Notes: generated by a model from the letters alone, not told the origin. Counted from the stretch's first letter, positions 1 through 13,518 are shown. The stretch: DNA of 64,000 bases from Rhodanobacter thiooxydans (GCF_021545845.1 NZ_CP088923.1:2728001-2792000); one strand, 5' to 3'. Translations and numbers: made by a program.

Positions 1-488
1 GCACGCCAACGCAGCTCGCGCGGCTCGGTCAGCGCGCTGCGCCCGGCCGCATCCGCCCGCTTCAGCGTGTCGCGCAGCGGCGCACCGAGCAGTCCGCCGT
101 CACCGGCGCCGGCCAGCTCGATCAGCTTGCCGATGTCGGCCAGCCGCACGCAGGGCCGCGCGGCATCGTGCACCAGCACGAAGTCGTCCGCGCCCACCGA
201 CACCGGCAGCGCGTCGATCCCGGCCAGTACCGAATCGCTGCGCTCGACGCCGCCGACCGCGGTCAGCACCGGCTTGCCGTTGAGGCAATCGACGCCGGGC
301 CACCGTGCATCACTGGCGGCCAGCGTCACCAGCAGGCCGCCGATCCACGGATGCGCGGCGAGCCGTTCCAGCGTGTGCGCGATCAGCGGCCGCCCAGCCA
401 GCGGCAGGTATTGCTTCGGGCAGTCACCGCCGACCCGTGTGCCACGCCCCGCGGCGGGCACCACGCACCACAGCGTCGGCGCGCTCAT
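1..488 (-). CDS. ispD: 2-C-methyl-D-erythritol 4-phosphate cytidylyltransferase, N-terminal part
   Basis: IspD makes CDP-methylerythritol from CTP and MEP in the cytosolic MEP isoprenoid pathway. The frame opens at the ATG complementary to 486-488 and runs off the left edge, leaving about 162 N-terminal residues of roughly 230. The start of the protein has the nucleotide-binding stretch VVPAAGRGTRVGGDCPKQYL, with the catalytic R and K of the family, and further in DAARPC, typical of IspD. The start codon overlaps the ftsB stop as ATGA, so the two are probably translationally coupled. The order ftsB-ispD is the usual gammaproteobacterial one. The C-terminus and the ispF that often follows are outside the window. 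Confidence 0.95.
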   Translation of the reverse strand, partial: MSAPTLWCVVPAAGRGTRVGGDCPKQYLPLAGRPLIAHTLERLAAHPWIGGLLVTLAASDARWPGVDCLNGKPVLTAVGGVERSDSVLAGIDALPVSVGADDFVLVHDAARPCVRLADIGKLIELAGAGDGGLLGAPLRDTLKRADAAGRSALTEPRELRWR

Positions 489-820
489 GGCGACCCGGCA
501 GGCTTGGCGGGCGGCGGTGGCGGCAACGCACTGCCGGCGCGGGCCGGCTGCTCGACCACCTGGTAGAACACCTCGCCCGGCTTGATCAGACCCAGCTCGG
601 TGCGTGCACGCGCCTCGACCGCCTGGTCGCCGTGCTTCAGGTCCAGCACGTCGGCACCGACCGCCTGGTTGCGCTGCAGCAGCTTCGTGTTCTCGTCGGC
701 CTGCTTCTTCACCGCCACGCGCAAGGCGTCCACCTCATGCATGCTGCCACTGCCGGTCCACAGCTTCAGCTGCAGGCCGATCAGCAGCAGGAGCAGAACC
801 AGGGCGACCCAGCGCAGCAT
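485..820 (-). CDS. ftsB: cell division protein FtsB
   Basis: Small bitopic septal protein that forms the FtsQLB complex with FtsL and FtsQ in the inner membrane. The 111 residues begin with one hydrophobic segment (about residues 3-20, WVALVLLLLLIGLQLKLW), followed by a heptad-like coiled coil (about 28-70). The family signature ARTELGLIKPGEVFYQVVE follows at about 75-93, then a short Pro/Ala tail. Length fits the family. It lies 10 nt after eno and overlaps ispD by 4 nt, as in other gammaproteobacteria (eno-ftsB-ispD). Confidence 0.93.
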   Translation of the reverse strand: MLRWVALVLLLLLIGLQLKLWTGSGSMHEVDALRVAVKKQADENTKLLQRNQAVGADVLDLKHGDQAVEARARTELGLIKPGEVFYQVVEQPARAGSALPPPPPAKPAGSP

Positions 821-830
821 GGGCGGCCGT

Positions 831-2422
<1,592 letters not shown>

Positions 2423-2467
2423 TGAGTTCCCGGCAAGCGCCCTGAAAGCTACCCGGGAGAACCCCTC

Positions 2468-3418
2468 ATGGCAATGCATGTTGAAGCTCGATTGATTGGC
2501 GCCGATGTGGCCAAGGCGGAGCTGGTGATTCGCCAGTCCTGGTCGTCGGATGTGGTGAAGTTGAGCAATGAACGCAAGGCGATCGACCGCTACCTCAAGA
2601 CGCTGGCCGGCCCCGTGTGCCTGGCGGTGGAAGCGACCAACGTCTTTCACGTCCTGCTGGTCGAGCGGGCTCACGCGTTGGGGCATTCGATCTACGTGAT
2701 TGATGGCCTGCGGCTGAAGCGCTACCGCGAAAGCATCGGCGGACGAGCCAAGACCGATGCGTCGGACGCCGCCTTGCTATTGCGCTACCTCACGCATGAA
2801 AAGAGCGATCTGCGGGCGTGGACCCCGCCGCCAGCGGGCTATGCCACGGTCCAGCGTCTACTGCGCCGTCGCGCCGTGCTGGTTCAGGCACAAACGACCT
2901 TGCGTCAGAGCCTGCAATGCCTGCCGGAGCTAAAGACCTCCACGCGCGCCATGCTGGCCAAGATGGCCCACCTGCAGCACCTCATCGACCAACGCGTGCA
3001 GAAGGCACTGCTGCATCAAGGCTGGAACGCCGACGCACGACGCTGTGAGGGGATCGAGGGGATCGGCCCCGTCACCGCCGCCGCCCTGACCCTGATCTTC
3101 CACCGCGGCGCCTTCAAGAGCGCCGATGCCTACATCGCCTTCATCGGCATGGACGTCCGTGTCCGCGAGTCAGGCACCTTCAGCGGACGACGCAAGCTGA
3201 CCAAGAAAGGGGACCCGGAACTGCGCCGGTTGCTTTACATGGCCGCCATGACCGCTTGTCGATCGTCCACCTGGAAACCCTTCTACGAGCGTGCCATGGC
3301 ACGTGGCTTGACCCGCATCCAGGCGCTGGTCGCGCTCGGACGCAAACTCGCACGTATCGCCTTCGCGCTGCTCAAAAACCAGTCCAACTACCGCGCCAAG
3401 GCGCATCAGATGGCTTGA
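2468..3418 (+). CDS. IS110-family transposase (DEDD recombinase)
   Basis: 316 residues. The N-terminal RuvC-like DEDD domain shows GADVAKAE (first Asp), AVEATN (Glu) and KTDASDAALL (Asp pair). The C-terminal Transposase_20 domain has GIEGIGPVTAAALTLI followed by IAFIGMDVRVRESGTFSGRR, which contains the conserved region with the putative serine nucleophile, and KKGDPELRRLLYMAAM. The length is at the short end of the family but all parts are present and the frame is intact, so the element looks functional. The stop codon TGA at 3416-3418 overlaps the -35 half of the junction promoter. The enzyme would act with the RNA encoded just upstream. Confidence 0.95.
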   Translation: MAMHVEARLIGADVAKAELVIRQSWSSDVVKLSNERKAIDRYLKTLAGPVCLAVEATNVFHVLLVERAHALGHSIYVIDGLRLKRYRESIGGRAKTDASDAALLLRYLTHEKSDLRAWTPPPAGYATVQRLLRRRAVLVQAQTTLRQSLQCLPELKTSTRAMLAKMAHLQHLIDQRVQKALLHQGWNADARRCEGIEGIGPVTAAALTLIFHRGAFKSADAYIAFIGMDVRVRESGTFSGRRKLTKKGDPELRRLLYMAAMTACRSSTWKPFYERAMARGLTRIQALVALGRKLARIAFALLKNQSNYRAKAHQMA

Positions 3419-3420
3419 CT
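3415..3420 (+). promoter_or_regulatory. -35 half of the circular-junction promoter of the IS110 element
   Basis: TTGACT, five of six matches to consensus, lies 13 nt from the right end of the element. After circularisation 13 nt of right end, the 2-nt core and 2 nt of left end give a 17-nt spacer to TATGTT at 2255-2260. In the integrated copy it faces out toward kdsA on the opposite strand. Confidence 0.6.
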
Positions 3421-3436
3421 AACAACATAGAATCTC

Positions 3437-4270
<834 letters not shown>

Positions 4271-4361
4271 CGCTGCAGCCCTCGTGGCTGCAGCGACGTC
4301 GTCGGCCCGTCATCCCGGCCATGGATTGGCCGGGACCCAGTTACAGGGAGGTGAATAGCCT

Positions 4362-6164
<1,803 letters not shown>

Positions 6165-6165
6165 C

Positions 6166-6171
6166 TAGCAT
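6166..6171 (+). promoter_or_regulatory. possible -10 box of a leaderless M24 peptidase transcript
   Basis: TAGCAT, preceded by TGC (extended -10 form), ends exactly 6 nt before the ATG at 6178, and no ribosome binding site fits between them. The same spacing occurs before the ATGs at 18260 (minus), 44267 and 52293. No good -35 is visible. The leaderless reading is inferred from spacing only. Confidence 0.4.
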
Positions 6172-6177
6172 GGCCGG

Positions 6178-7977
6178 ATGAACAACCCCGTCCCCGCCCG
6201 CCTCGCCGCCCTGCGCGCGGCCATGCAGCAGCACGGCATCGCCGCCGTACTCGTTCCCAGCGCCGATCCGCACCTGTCCGAATACCTGCCCGCCCACTGG
6301 GCCGCGCGCGAATGGCTGTCCGGTTTCACCGGTTCGGCCGGCACCCTGGTCGTCGGCCGCGAGCAGGCCTGGTTGTGGACCGACTCGCGCTATTTCTCGC
6401 AGGCCGAGCAGCAACTGGCCGGCAGCGGCATCAGCTTGATGAAGCTGCGCGTGCCGCACACGCCTGAACACCTCGAATGGCTGCAGCAGCATCTGCACGA
6501 CGGCGACGTGCTGGCCGTGGCCGGCGACAGCGTGGCGGTGGCTACCCGCAACCAGATCGAACGCCGGTTGGCCGACACCGGCGCCTCGGTGCGCACCGAC
6601 CTGGACCTGCCCGGCACGGTCTGGACGGACCGCCCGGCGCTGCCGCAGGCGCCGGTGGTCGAGCACGAGCTGGTCTGGGCCTGCATCCCGCGCGCCGACA
6701 AGCTCGCCCGCCTGCGCAAGGCGATGCACAAGCTCGGCGCCACCCACCACCTGCTGTCCAGCCTGGACGACATCGCCTGGCTGACCAACCTGCGCGGCAG
6801 CGACGTCGAGTGCAATCCGGTGTTCCTGGCCCACCTGCTGGTGCAGGTCGATGGCCGCGCCACGCTGTTCGTGAGCCGCGCCAAGCTCGGCGACGCGCTG
6901 GTGGCGAAGCTGGCCGCTGACGGCATCGCCATCGCCGACTACGCCTCGATCACCTCGACGCTTGAGGAACTGGGTGTGGACAACCGCCTGCTGCTGGACG
7001 ACGGCCGGGTGGTCAGCGCGATCGCCGCGGCAATCCCGCCAGAAGTGACCCGGATCGAGGCGGCCAACCCGAGCACCGCGTTCAAGGCGGTCAAGAGCGC
7101 CGCCGAGCTGGAGCACATCCGCGACGTGATGCGCCGCGACGGCGCCGCCCTGGTGCGCGCGTTCCGCCGGCTGGAGCAGCGCCTCGCCGCCGGCATGACG
7201 GTGACCGAGCTGGACGTCGACACCCTGCTCCACGAGGAACGCTCGGCCCAGCCCGGCTGGGTCGGCGAGAGTTTCGCCACCATCGCCGGCTACCAGGCCA
7301 ACGGCGCGCTGCCGCACTACCGCGCCACGCCCGAATCACACGCCACGCTGCAGGCCAGGGGTCTGCTGCTGGTCGACTCCGGCGGCCAGTACCTGGGCGG
7401 CACCACCGACATCACGCGCGTGCTGGCGCTGGGCGAGACCACGCCGGAACAGCGCCGCGACGCCACCCTGGTGCTGAAGGGCATGATCGGGTTGTCGCGC
7501 GCGCGCTTCCCCAGGGGCGCCAGCGGCCCGCAGCTGGATGCACTGGCGCGCGCGCCGCTGTGGGCCTCGGGCATGGATTACGGCCATGGCACCGGCCACG
7601 GCGTGGGCTACTTCCTCAACGTGCACGAAGGGCCGCAGTCGATCCGCCCGCCGGTCGCCGGCGGCGCGCTGGTGGCGCTGGAGCCGGGCATGATCAACTC
7701 GATCGAGCCGGGTCTGTACAAGCCCGGCCGGCACGGCATCCGCCACGAGAACCTGGCGGTGGTGGTCGAGGCCGACCGCACCGAATTCGGCGAATTCCTC
7801 GCCTTCGAGACGCTGACCATGTGTCCGTTCGACCGCCGCGCGCTGGAACCGAGCCTGCTCAACCCGGAGGAACGCGCCTGGCTGGACGACTACCACGCCA
7901 GCGTGCGCGCCGCACTCAGCCCGCTGCTGGACGACGCCGACCTGGAATGGCTGAACCGCCACTGCGCGCCGCTGTAG
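6178..7977 (+). CDS. Xaa-Pro aminopeptidase-like M24 metallopeptidase
   Basis: Cytosolic aminopeptidase-P-type enzyme expected to remove N-terminal residues preceding proline. 599 residues, the long three-domain form: two creatinase-like N-terminal domains (about 1-130 and 150-300), then a pita-bread catalytic domain. Dimetal ligands are visible as the two Asp in LLVDSGGQYLGGTTDITR, His in GTGHGVGYFLNVHEGP, Glu in EPGMINSIEPGLY and Glu in GIRHENLAVV. There is no signal peptide. The length and the second N-terminal domain resemble eukaryote-like APP1 more than the roughly 440-residue PepP. It is divergent from pyrG and is followed by a REP pair. Confidence 0.93.
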   Translation: MNNPVPARLAALRAAMQQHGIAAVLVPSADPHLSEYLPAHWAAREWLSGFTGSAGTLVVGREQAWLWTDSRYFSQAEQQLAGSGISLMKLRVPHTPEHLEWLQQHLHDGDVLAVAGDSVAVATRNQIERRLADTGASVRTDLDLPGTVWTDRPALPQAPVVEHELVWACIPRADKLARLRKAMHKLGATHHLLSSLDDIAWLTNLRGSDVECNPVFLAHLLVQVDGRATLFVSRAKLGDALVAKLAADGIAIADYASITSTLEELGVDNRLLLDDGRVVSAIAAAIPPEVTRIEAANPSTAFKAVKSAAELEHIRDVMRRDGAALVRAFRRLEQRLAAGMTVTELDVDTLLHEERSAQPGWVGESFATIAGYQANGALPHYRATPESHATLQARGLLLVDSGGQYLGGTTDITRVLALGETTPEQRRDATLVLKGMIGLSRARFPRGASGPQLDALARAPLWASGMDYGHGTGHGVGYFLNVHEGPQSIRPPVAGGALVALEPGMINSIEPGLYKPGRHGIRHENLAVVVEADRTEFGEFLAFETLTMCPFDRRALEPSLLNPEERAWLDDYHASVRAALSPLLDDADLEWLNRHCAPL

Positions 7978-7981
7978 GCAT

Positions 7982-8056
7982 GTTGTAGGAGCGCACCCTG
8001 TGCGCGATGCTCTTCGTCACGGTGGGGAAAAGCATCGCGCACAGGGTGCGCTCCTC
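7982..8056. repeat. REP pair (REPIN)
   Basis: GTTGTAGGAGCGCACCCTGT... and the inverted ...ATCGCGCACAGGGTGCGCTC flank the spacer TCTTCGTCACGGTGGGGAAA. Each half also folds on itself (GCGCACCCTGTGCGC). It sits between the convergent M24 peptidase and cysteine synthase genes and could act as a bidirectional mRNA end. It shows the intact sequence of the element that the IS110 copy disrupted. Confidence 0.85.
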
Positions 8057-8063
8057 CGTCGCT

Positions 8064-9014
8064 TCAGCGGAAGTGCGTGGCGTCCACGTCGACGGCGACC
8101 GGCTGCATGAAGTACTCGTGCAGGTATTTCTCGCCTTCGTCGCAGAACACCGTCACCACGGTCTTGAGCTCCGGGAAGTTCTGCCGGATGCGCTTGGCCG
8201 CCAGCAGGTGCGCGCCGGAACTCGGACCGCAGAACAGTCCGTAGCTGCGCGCCAGCCGCTTCATCTCGCTCACCGCATCGGCGCTGAACACGCTCAGCAC
8301 CTCGTTCACCAGTCCGGCATGGCGCTGGAAGATGCCCGGCACGAAGCCGTCGGAAATACCCTCGATGGTATGCGCGGCGATCTCGCCGCACAGGATCGTG
8401 CAGGATTCGGACGGCTCCATCGCAAACAGCCGCACGGCCGGGTTGGCCGCGCGGAATGCCTGGCCCACGCCGATCAGCGTGCCGCCGGTGCCCACGCCCA
8501 GCACCAGCGCGTCGGGCACGCGACCTGCCGGCAGCTGGGCGAGGATTTCCGGACCGAGGATCAGCCGGTTCTCCTCCACGTTCCACTCCGACTCGAACTG
8601 GCTCGGCGCGAAGTAGCCGGGCTGCTGGCCGAGTTCACGCGCGCGCACCAGCGCCTCGTTGACATGGAAGTTGCCGCAGAACAGCACGTCGGCGCCGTAC
8701 GCCCGCGAGATCGCCACGCGCTCGCTGGACATGCCCTCGGGCATCACCACCAGCATGCGGTAGCCCTTCACCGCCGCCACCATCGACAGCGCGTTGCCGG
8801 TGTTGCCGCTGGTCGCCTCGACGATGGTGTCGCCGGGCTTGAGCAAACCTTCCCGCTCCGCCCGCTCGACCATGTACTTGGCGATGCGCGCCTTGATCGA
8901 GCCCGAGGGATTGAGGAACTCGATCTTGGCGTAGACGCCCTCGATCTCCAGCAGCGGCGTGTCGCCCACCGCATCGAGGATGTTGTCCGATACCGTGCTG
9001 AACCGCGCGGCCAT
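8064..9014 (-). CDS. cysteine synthase family PLP enzyme
   Basis: Type II-fold PLP enzyme of the cysteine synthase/cystathionine beta-synthase family. From the ATG at 9012-9014 (MAARFSTVSDNILDAVGDTP) it has 316 residues. The PLP lysine is in NPSGSIKARIAKYM, where CysK and CysM usually have SVKDRIA, so Asp is replaced by Ala. The substrate loop EATSGNTGNALSM, the phosphate-binding GVGTGGTLIGVG and CGPSSGAHLLAA are present. The start lies 1 nt after the stop of the AhpD-like gene, so they form an operon. The family is clear; whether it is an O-acetylserine sulfhydrylase or another beta-replacing enzyme is not. Confidence 0.85.
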   Translation of the reverse strand: MAARFSTVSDNILDAVGDTPLLEIEGVYAKIEFLNPSGSIKARIAKYMVERAEREGLLKPGDTIVEATSGNTGNALSMVAAVKGYRMLVVMPEGMSSERVAISRAYGADVLFCGNFHVNEALVRARELGQQPGYFAPSQFESEWNVEENRLILGPEILAQLPAGRVPDALVLGVGTGGTLIGVGQAFRAANPAVRLFAMEPSESCTILCGEIAAHTIEGISDGFVPGIFQRHAGLVNEVLSVFSADAVSEMKRLARSYGLFCGPSSGAHLLAAKRIRQNFPELKTVVTVFCDEGEKYLHEYFMQPVAVDVDATHFR

Positions 9015-9015
9015 T

Positions 9016-9366
9016 TCAGCCCGCCCCATGCGCGTCGTGCGCATGCTGCATCACGTCCAGCGCCAGCGTCGAGTGCGCGTAGGCGCCACCGGCGCGCATC
9101 TCGGCGGCCACCCAGATGGCCTCCATGATCTGCTGTTCGCTGGCGCCCTGCTTCAAGGCTCCGGCCGTATGTCCCTTGATGCAGTAGGGGCACTGGGTGA
9201 CATGCGCCACCGCCACCGCGATCAGCTGCTTGGTGACGGCCGGCAGCGCGCCGTCGGCGAACACCGCGGCGCTGAACGCCTTGAACGCGTCCAGCGGCGC
9301 GGGTGCCAGTTCGCGCCGCTTGCGCGCCAGTTCTGCGGTCGACTGCGGGTACATCGTCGTGTCCAT
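9016..9366 (-). CDS. carboxymuconolactone decarboxylase/AhpD-like protein
   Basis: 116 residues, all-helical AhpD-like fold. The redox motif CPYCIKGH (about residues 59-66) carries the CxxC and the following His that make AhpD-type proteins act as thiol peroxidases. It is the middle gene of a compact minus-strand cluster: the small ASDPPSW protein lies 30 nt upstream and a cysteine synthase 1 nt downstream, which suggests a thiol or peroxide-stress role. The substrate is unknown. Confidence 0.85.
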   Translation of the reverse strand: MDTTMYPQSTAELARKRRELAPAPLDAFKAFSAAVFADGALPAVTKQLIAVAVAHVTQCPYCIKGHTAGALKQGASEQQIMEAIWVAAEMRAGGAYAHSTLALDVMQHAHDAHGAG

Positions 9367-9396
9367 GCCATCCTCCTCGATGAATCAGGTGAAAAC

Positions 9397-9612
9397 TCAA
9401 TGCCGCGTCGACACCGTGCCCAGCACCCAGCTCGGCGGGTCGCTGGCCGGGAAGCTCTGGGCGAGCTCGTCGTCGATGCGCCGCTCCCACGCCAGCGCCG
9501 ATTCATCGGCTTCCAGTGTGGGCGGCCTGCGGCCAGACGCAGCCACGGCGCCGGCGGAATCCGGCCCGACCAGCGAGCGGCGGGGGAGACGATGTGCAAT
9601 GGAAGGAAACAT
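9397..9612 (-). CDS. small conserved protein with an ASDPPSW motif
   Basis: 71 residues. The C-terminal half has RIDDELAQSFPASDPPSWVLG. Small proteins with the ESFPASDPPSW-type motif are common in proteobacteria and have no assigned function. It lies 30 nt upstream of the AhpD-like gene in the same direction. The upstream context GGAGGTACTCATG, on the coding strand, gives a good ribosome binding site for the ATG at 9610-9612, which supports translation. Confidence 0.75.
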   Translation of the reverse strand: MFPSIAHRLPRRSLVGPDSAGAVAASGRRPPTLEADESALAWERRIDDELAQSFPASDPPSWVLGTVSTRH

Positions 9613-9669
9613 GAGTACCTCCTGATGTCGGTGGACATCGAAGCATTGGACCGGCCCGTCGCGCCCAGG

Positions 9670-10647
9670 TCACAGTCCCAGGTTGTTGTGCTCCAGTACG
9701 CGTTCGGCGCGATAACTCGAACGAACCAGCGGTCCGGCGACCGCCTCCACGAAACCCTTGCCGAGCGCCAGTTCCCGGTAATGGCGGAATTCGTCCGGCG
9801 TGACGAAACGCTGCACTGGCAGGTGGTGCGGGCTGGGCCGCATGTACTGACCCAGCGTAACCAGGTCGACGTTGGCGCCGCGTATATCGTCCAGCGTGCG
9901 CTCGATCTCCGCGTCGGTCTCGCCCAGGCCCAGCATCAGGCTGGTCTTGGTCAACGTCTGCGGCGCGTGCCGCTTGGCGAAGGCCAGCACGCCGAGCGTC
10001 TGCGCGTAGCCGGCGCGCGGGTCGCGCACGGCATGGGTCAGCCGCTCCACCGTCTCGATGTTCTGCGCATAGGTGACCAGGCCGGCGTCGAGCACGGTCA
10101 CCACGGCGGCGTGGTTGCCGGCGAAGTCCGGGGTCAGCGCCTCCACCGCCGCCTGCGGCGCGCGCTGGTGGATCGCCCGCACGCAGGCGGCGTAGTGCGC
10201 TGCACCGCCGTCGGCGAGGTCGTCGCGATCGACCGAGGTCAGCACCACGTACTTCAGCCCCATCAGCGCCACCGCGTCGGCCACCTGCAGCGGCTCCAGC
10301 GGATCGAGCCAGCCCTGCGGGTTGCCGGTGCTGACCGAGCAGAACTTGCACGCGCGCGTGCACACCGAGCCCATCAGCATCAGCGTGGCCGTGCCGCGGC
10401 CCCAGCACTCGGCGATATTGGGGCACTTGGATTCGGCGCACACGGTGTTGAGCTGGTGCGTGCGCACGATGTCGGCCACTTCTTCGTAGTGCGCGCCGCT
10501 GGGCAGCTTCACGCGCAGCCACGGCGGCTTGCGGCCGACGTCGGGCTCATGGCTGTGCGTATTGGGCTTCTGCCCGCCCTTTACCGCGCGGGTGCCCTGC
10601 GGGCTGGTGAATTTGCTGCCGTCGGGGACTGAATGACTGCTGGACAT
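9670..10647 (-). CDS. lipA: lipoyl synthase
   Basis: Radical SAM enzyme that inserts two sulfurs into protein-bound octanoyl groups. The chosen start is the ATG at 10645-10647 ([18 protein letters not shown]), giving 325 residues; the longer frame to 10752 adds non-homologous sequence. The auxiliary cluster motif [13 protein letters not shown] and the radical SAM motif [10 protein letters not shown], six cysteines in all, are intact, and the conserved C-terminal serine region reads VRSSYRAE. It stands alone here, with lipB not adjacent. Confidence 0.96.
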   Translation of the reverse strand: MSSSHSVPDGSKFTSPQGTRAVKGGQKPNTHSHEPDVGRKPPWLRVKLPSGAHYEEVADIVRTHQLNTVCAESKCPNIAECWGRGTATLMLMGSVCTRACKFCSVSTGNPQGWLDPLEPLQVADAVALMGLKYVVLTSVDRDDLADGGAAHYAACVRAIHQRAPQAAVEALTPDFAGNHAAVVTVLDAGLVTYAQNIETVERLTHAVRDPRAGYAQTLGVLAFAKRHAPQTLTKTSLMLGLGETDAEIERTLDDIRGANVDLVTLGQYMRPSPHHLPVQRFVTPDEFRHYRELALGKGFVEAVAGPLVRSSYRAERVLEHNNLGL

Positions 10648-10755
10648 GAAGGAAGATGCGTGGCTGGCGGGACTGCAGCCAGTGTCCTGCGCCGCGCCGC
10701 CGCCTGCCCTGATGCACATCAAGGCAGCCGGGCCGGCGCCATGCAGGGGCACCGA

Positions 10756-13518
10756 TCAACTGCGCTTGGGCGGCACCAGCTTCAGCCGCGTCGGCACCGG
10801 TGGCTGGCTCGGGCACAGCAGGTGCTGCACCTCCTCGGGCGGCAGCGGGTAGGAGTACAGGTAACCCTGCCCCTCGATGCAGCCGCTGCGCAGCAGGAAA
10901 TCATGCTGCGCCTCGGTCTCGATGCCCTCGGCGATGGTGGTCAGGCCGAGGCTCTTCGCCATCGCCAGGATCGCCCCGGCGATCGCCGCGTCATTGCTGT
11001 TGCCGGGCAACCCGATGATGAAGGAGCGGTCGATCTTCAGACAGGTCACCGCCGGCAGCTTGAGGTAGGCCATCGAGGAATAGCCGGTGCCGAAATCGTC
11101 GATGGCCACCGCGATGCCAAGCGTGTCCAGGGTCTGCATGGTGCGCTCGATGTCGTCGCCCAGGCGCAGCATCGCGCTCTCGGTGATCTCCAGCAGCAGG
11201 CGCCGGGGCGCCAGCCGCCGCGACTGCAGGTTGCGGCTGATCCCGTCGACGAAGGCCGGGTGGCCGAACCAACGCGCCGAAATGTTCACCGCCACGCGGA
11301 TCGGCGGTACGCCGGCCAGGTCCCAGGCCTGGATCTGCGCACAGGTGGTCTGCATCACCCATTCGTCGATGCGGCGGATCAGGCCCAGGCTCTCTGCCAC
11401 CGGGATGAACTCGGCCGGCAGCACCTCACCGCGCTCCGGATGCTGCCAGCGCAGCAGCGCCTCCACCGCCACGATGCGGCCGCTGCGCAGCTCGACGCTG
11501 GGCTGGAACACCAGCTGGAACTCGTTGCGCGCCAGCGCCTGACGCAACTCGGCGGCCAGCTGCAGGCGCCGGCGGGTGTCGGCGTGCATCATCGGCGTGT
11601 AGAAGCGGAACGCATTGCGTTCCTCGGTTTTCGCCGCGTACATCGCCGCGTCGGCGTTCGCGATCAGCGCCAGCGCATTGTCGCCGTCCAGCGGATAGCC
11701 GGCCACGCCGATGCTGGCGCTCAGCACGATCTCGTAGTCGTCCACCAGGAACGGCTCGGACAAGGTGGCGAGCAGCCGGCTGACGATGGTCCTGCCGTCT
11801 TCGCGCAGGATCAGCCGCGGGATCAGCACGGTGAACTCGTCGCCGCCGATGCGCCCGGCCACGTCGCCTTCGGACAGCTGCCGGCGGATCCGTTCGGCCA
11901 CCTTGACCAGCAGGCGGTCGCCGATCGCATGGCTGTAGCTGTCGTTGACGATCTTGAACGCATCCAGGTCGATGAACAGCACCACCACCGCCAGCCGCTC
12001 GCGTTCGGCCACCGCGATCGCCTCGGCGCAGTGCCGCTCGAACTCCGCGCGGTTGGCCAGGCCGGTCAGCGGATCGTGCCGCGCCATCTGTTCCAGCCGG
12101 CGCTGGTTCGCCTTCGCCTCGTGGATGTCGGTGAGTACGGCGACGTAGTAGACCACCTGGTCATTGGCATCGCGGATCGCGCTGAGGCTGAGGTGCTCGG
12201 GATAGCTGCTGCCGTCGCTGCGCGTGCTCAGTACCTCGCCCATCCAGTTGTGGCCGGCCGCCACGCTGTCCCAGATCGACGGCGGCAGCGGCTGGCCGCC
12301 GGGCAGGCGGCGGGTGTCGTCGAGGCGCTTGCCGTGCAGCGCCTGGGCGGTAAAACCGGTCAGCTCGGCATGCGCCGCATTGGCCGAAATCACCTGCCGC
12401 GCGGCATCGGCGATGAGCACGCCTTCGGCGATGCTGGCCAGTGCCTCAGCGGCGATGCGCCGATCACGCTCCAGCGCCACCCGCTCGGAGATGTCGCGGA
12501 TGATCGCCTGGCGCACCGGCTGGCTGCCCCAGTTGACCAGGCTGGTCTGCGTTTCCACCGGACGGGTGCGGCCCTTGGCCCCGAGCAGCACGTTGGCAGC
12601 GGCCTGCCCGGTTTTCTGCCCCGCCATGGATTGCATGAACAGGTGCACGAAGCGGTCACCGACCAGTTCGCCCGCGCTGCGTCCGGTCCACGCCGAAGCG
12701 GTGCGGTTGACGTCCAGGATCCGCCCGCTGGCCTCGTCGACCATCACGATCGCATCGGCGGCGCTGTCGAACAGCAGGCGGTAGCGCTCCTCGCTGCCGC
12801 GAATGCTGGCCAGAGTGCGGTGCGCCATATCCAGCCATAGCAGGACGGCAATGCAGGCGGCGCTCAATACGCCAATGAACAGCATGTGACCCATCCACGT
12901 CGTGCCATGGGCCACTTCGAGTGAAAATCGGTTGGCCTTCGGCTCGATCGAATCGTTCAGGGCATGAATGCGGCCACGCTGGATGGCTGCCTGTTGAACC
13001 GAAATGGCCCCGGCGGCATATGTGCGCTCCAGCTCCTTGGCAATGGCGGCAAGTTGGGCAATCTCCACGTCGCTGGAGCGCCATGCCGCCAGTGCATCAC
13101 GCAAATAAGGCGCTCTGGAAAAATGCTCCAGCACGAAAATCATGCCAGGCTTCGCCGTCGGCATGACGTTGCCATGGACAAACGCCCTGTCCACCACTGC
13201 CTGGTCGAAATACCCCGACGCAATCTCGTCTCGCGCCAGCCGATCGGAGTCGAGGGTGGAGTAATTCCGCCAGAACCCGGCAAGATCGGCGGAATTGCCG
13301 GTGACCGCATAGCCATCCAGGGCAATGACCGCCTGCTTCTGCGCTTTGGACCAGACACTCTCGCTGTTGAGAAACCCAGCGAGAGTGACCTGGGTCTGCA
13401 GGGCAAACCACGTCAGCCCGAGGATCATGGCCAACATCACCACCAGCGCATAGGCCAGCGGCAGCATGCGTCGTGACAAAGGTTGCTGCAACATGGGGGA
13501 TGCCTTGCGCATGCGCAA
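10756..13518 (-). CDS. membrane GGDEF-EAL protein with two PAS domains
   Basis: 920 residues. Order: TM helix (about 19-40), periplasmic sensor of about 165 residues, TM helix (about 208-230), PAS (about 240-355), PAS (about 357-475), GGDEF, EAL. The cyclase signature GGDEF is intact at 558-562 and the phosphodiesterase signature EAL at 686-688, with DDFGTGYSS and KIDRSFI later, so both cyclic-di-GMP activities are possible. The inhibitory I-site RxxD before GGDEF is not canonical (SEGD). The periplasmic part resembles CHASE3-like helical sensors, but this is a guess. It stands alone between lipA and the haem-oxygenase-fold gene. Confidence 0.93.
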   Translation of the reverse strand: MRMRKASPMLQQPLSRRMLPLAYALVVMLAMILGLTWFALQTQVTLAGFLNSESVWSKAQKQAVIALDGYAVTGNSADLAGFWRNYSTLDSDRLARDEIASGYFDQAVVDRAFVHGNVMPTAKPGMIFVLEHFSRAPYLRDALAAWRSSDVEIAQLAAIAKELERTYAAGAISVQQAAIQRGRIHALNDSIEPKANRFSLEVAHGTTWMGHMLFIGVLSAACIAVLLWLDMAHRTLASIRGSEERYRLLFDSAADAIVMVDEASGRILDVNRTASAWTGRSAGELVGDRFVHLFMQSMAGQKTGQAAANVLLGAKGRTRPVETQTSLVNWGSQPVRQAIIRDISERVALERDRRIAAEALASIAEGVLIADAARQVISANAAHAELTGFTAQALHGKRLDDTRRLPGGQPLPPSIWDSVAAGHNWMGEVLSTRSDGSSYPEHLSLSAIRDANDQVVYYVAVLTDIHEAKANQRRLEQMARHDPLTGLANRAEFERHCAEAIAVAERERLAVVVLFIDLDAFKIVNDSYSHAIGDRLLVKVAERIRRQLSEGDVAGRIGGDEFTVLIPRLILREDGRTIVSRLLATLSEPFLVDDYEIVLSASIGVAGYPLDGDNALALIANADAAMYAAKTEERNAFRFYTPMMHADTRRRLQLAAELRQALARNEFQLVFQPSVELRSGRIVAVEALLRWQHPERGEVLPAEFIPVAESLGLIRRIDEWVMQTTCAQIQAWDLAGVPPIRVAVNISARWFGHPAFVDGISRNLQSRRLAPRRLLLEITESAMLRLGDDIERTMQTLDTLGIAVAIDDFGTGYSSMAYLKLPAVTCLKIDRSFIIGLPGNSNDAAIAGAILAMAKSLGLTTIAEGIETEAQHDFLLRSGCIEGQGYLYSYPLPPEEVQHLLCPSQPPVPTRLKLVPPKRS

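Noticed and set aside
10633-12840. 735-codon frame opposite the GGDEF-EAL gene
   Set aside because: Composition is His/Arg/Gln-rich with no domain, and the opposite strand encodes an intact multidomain protein.
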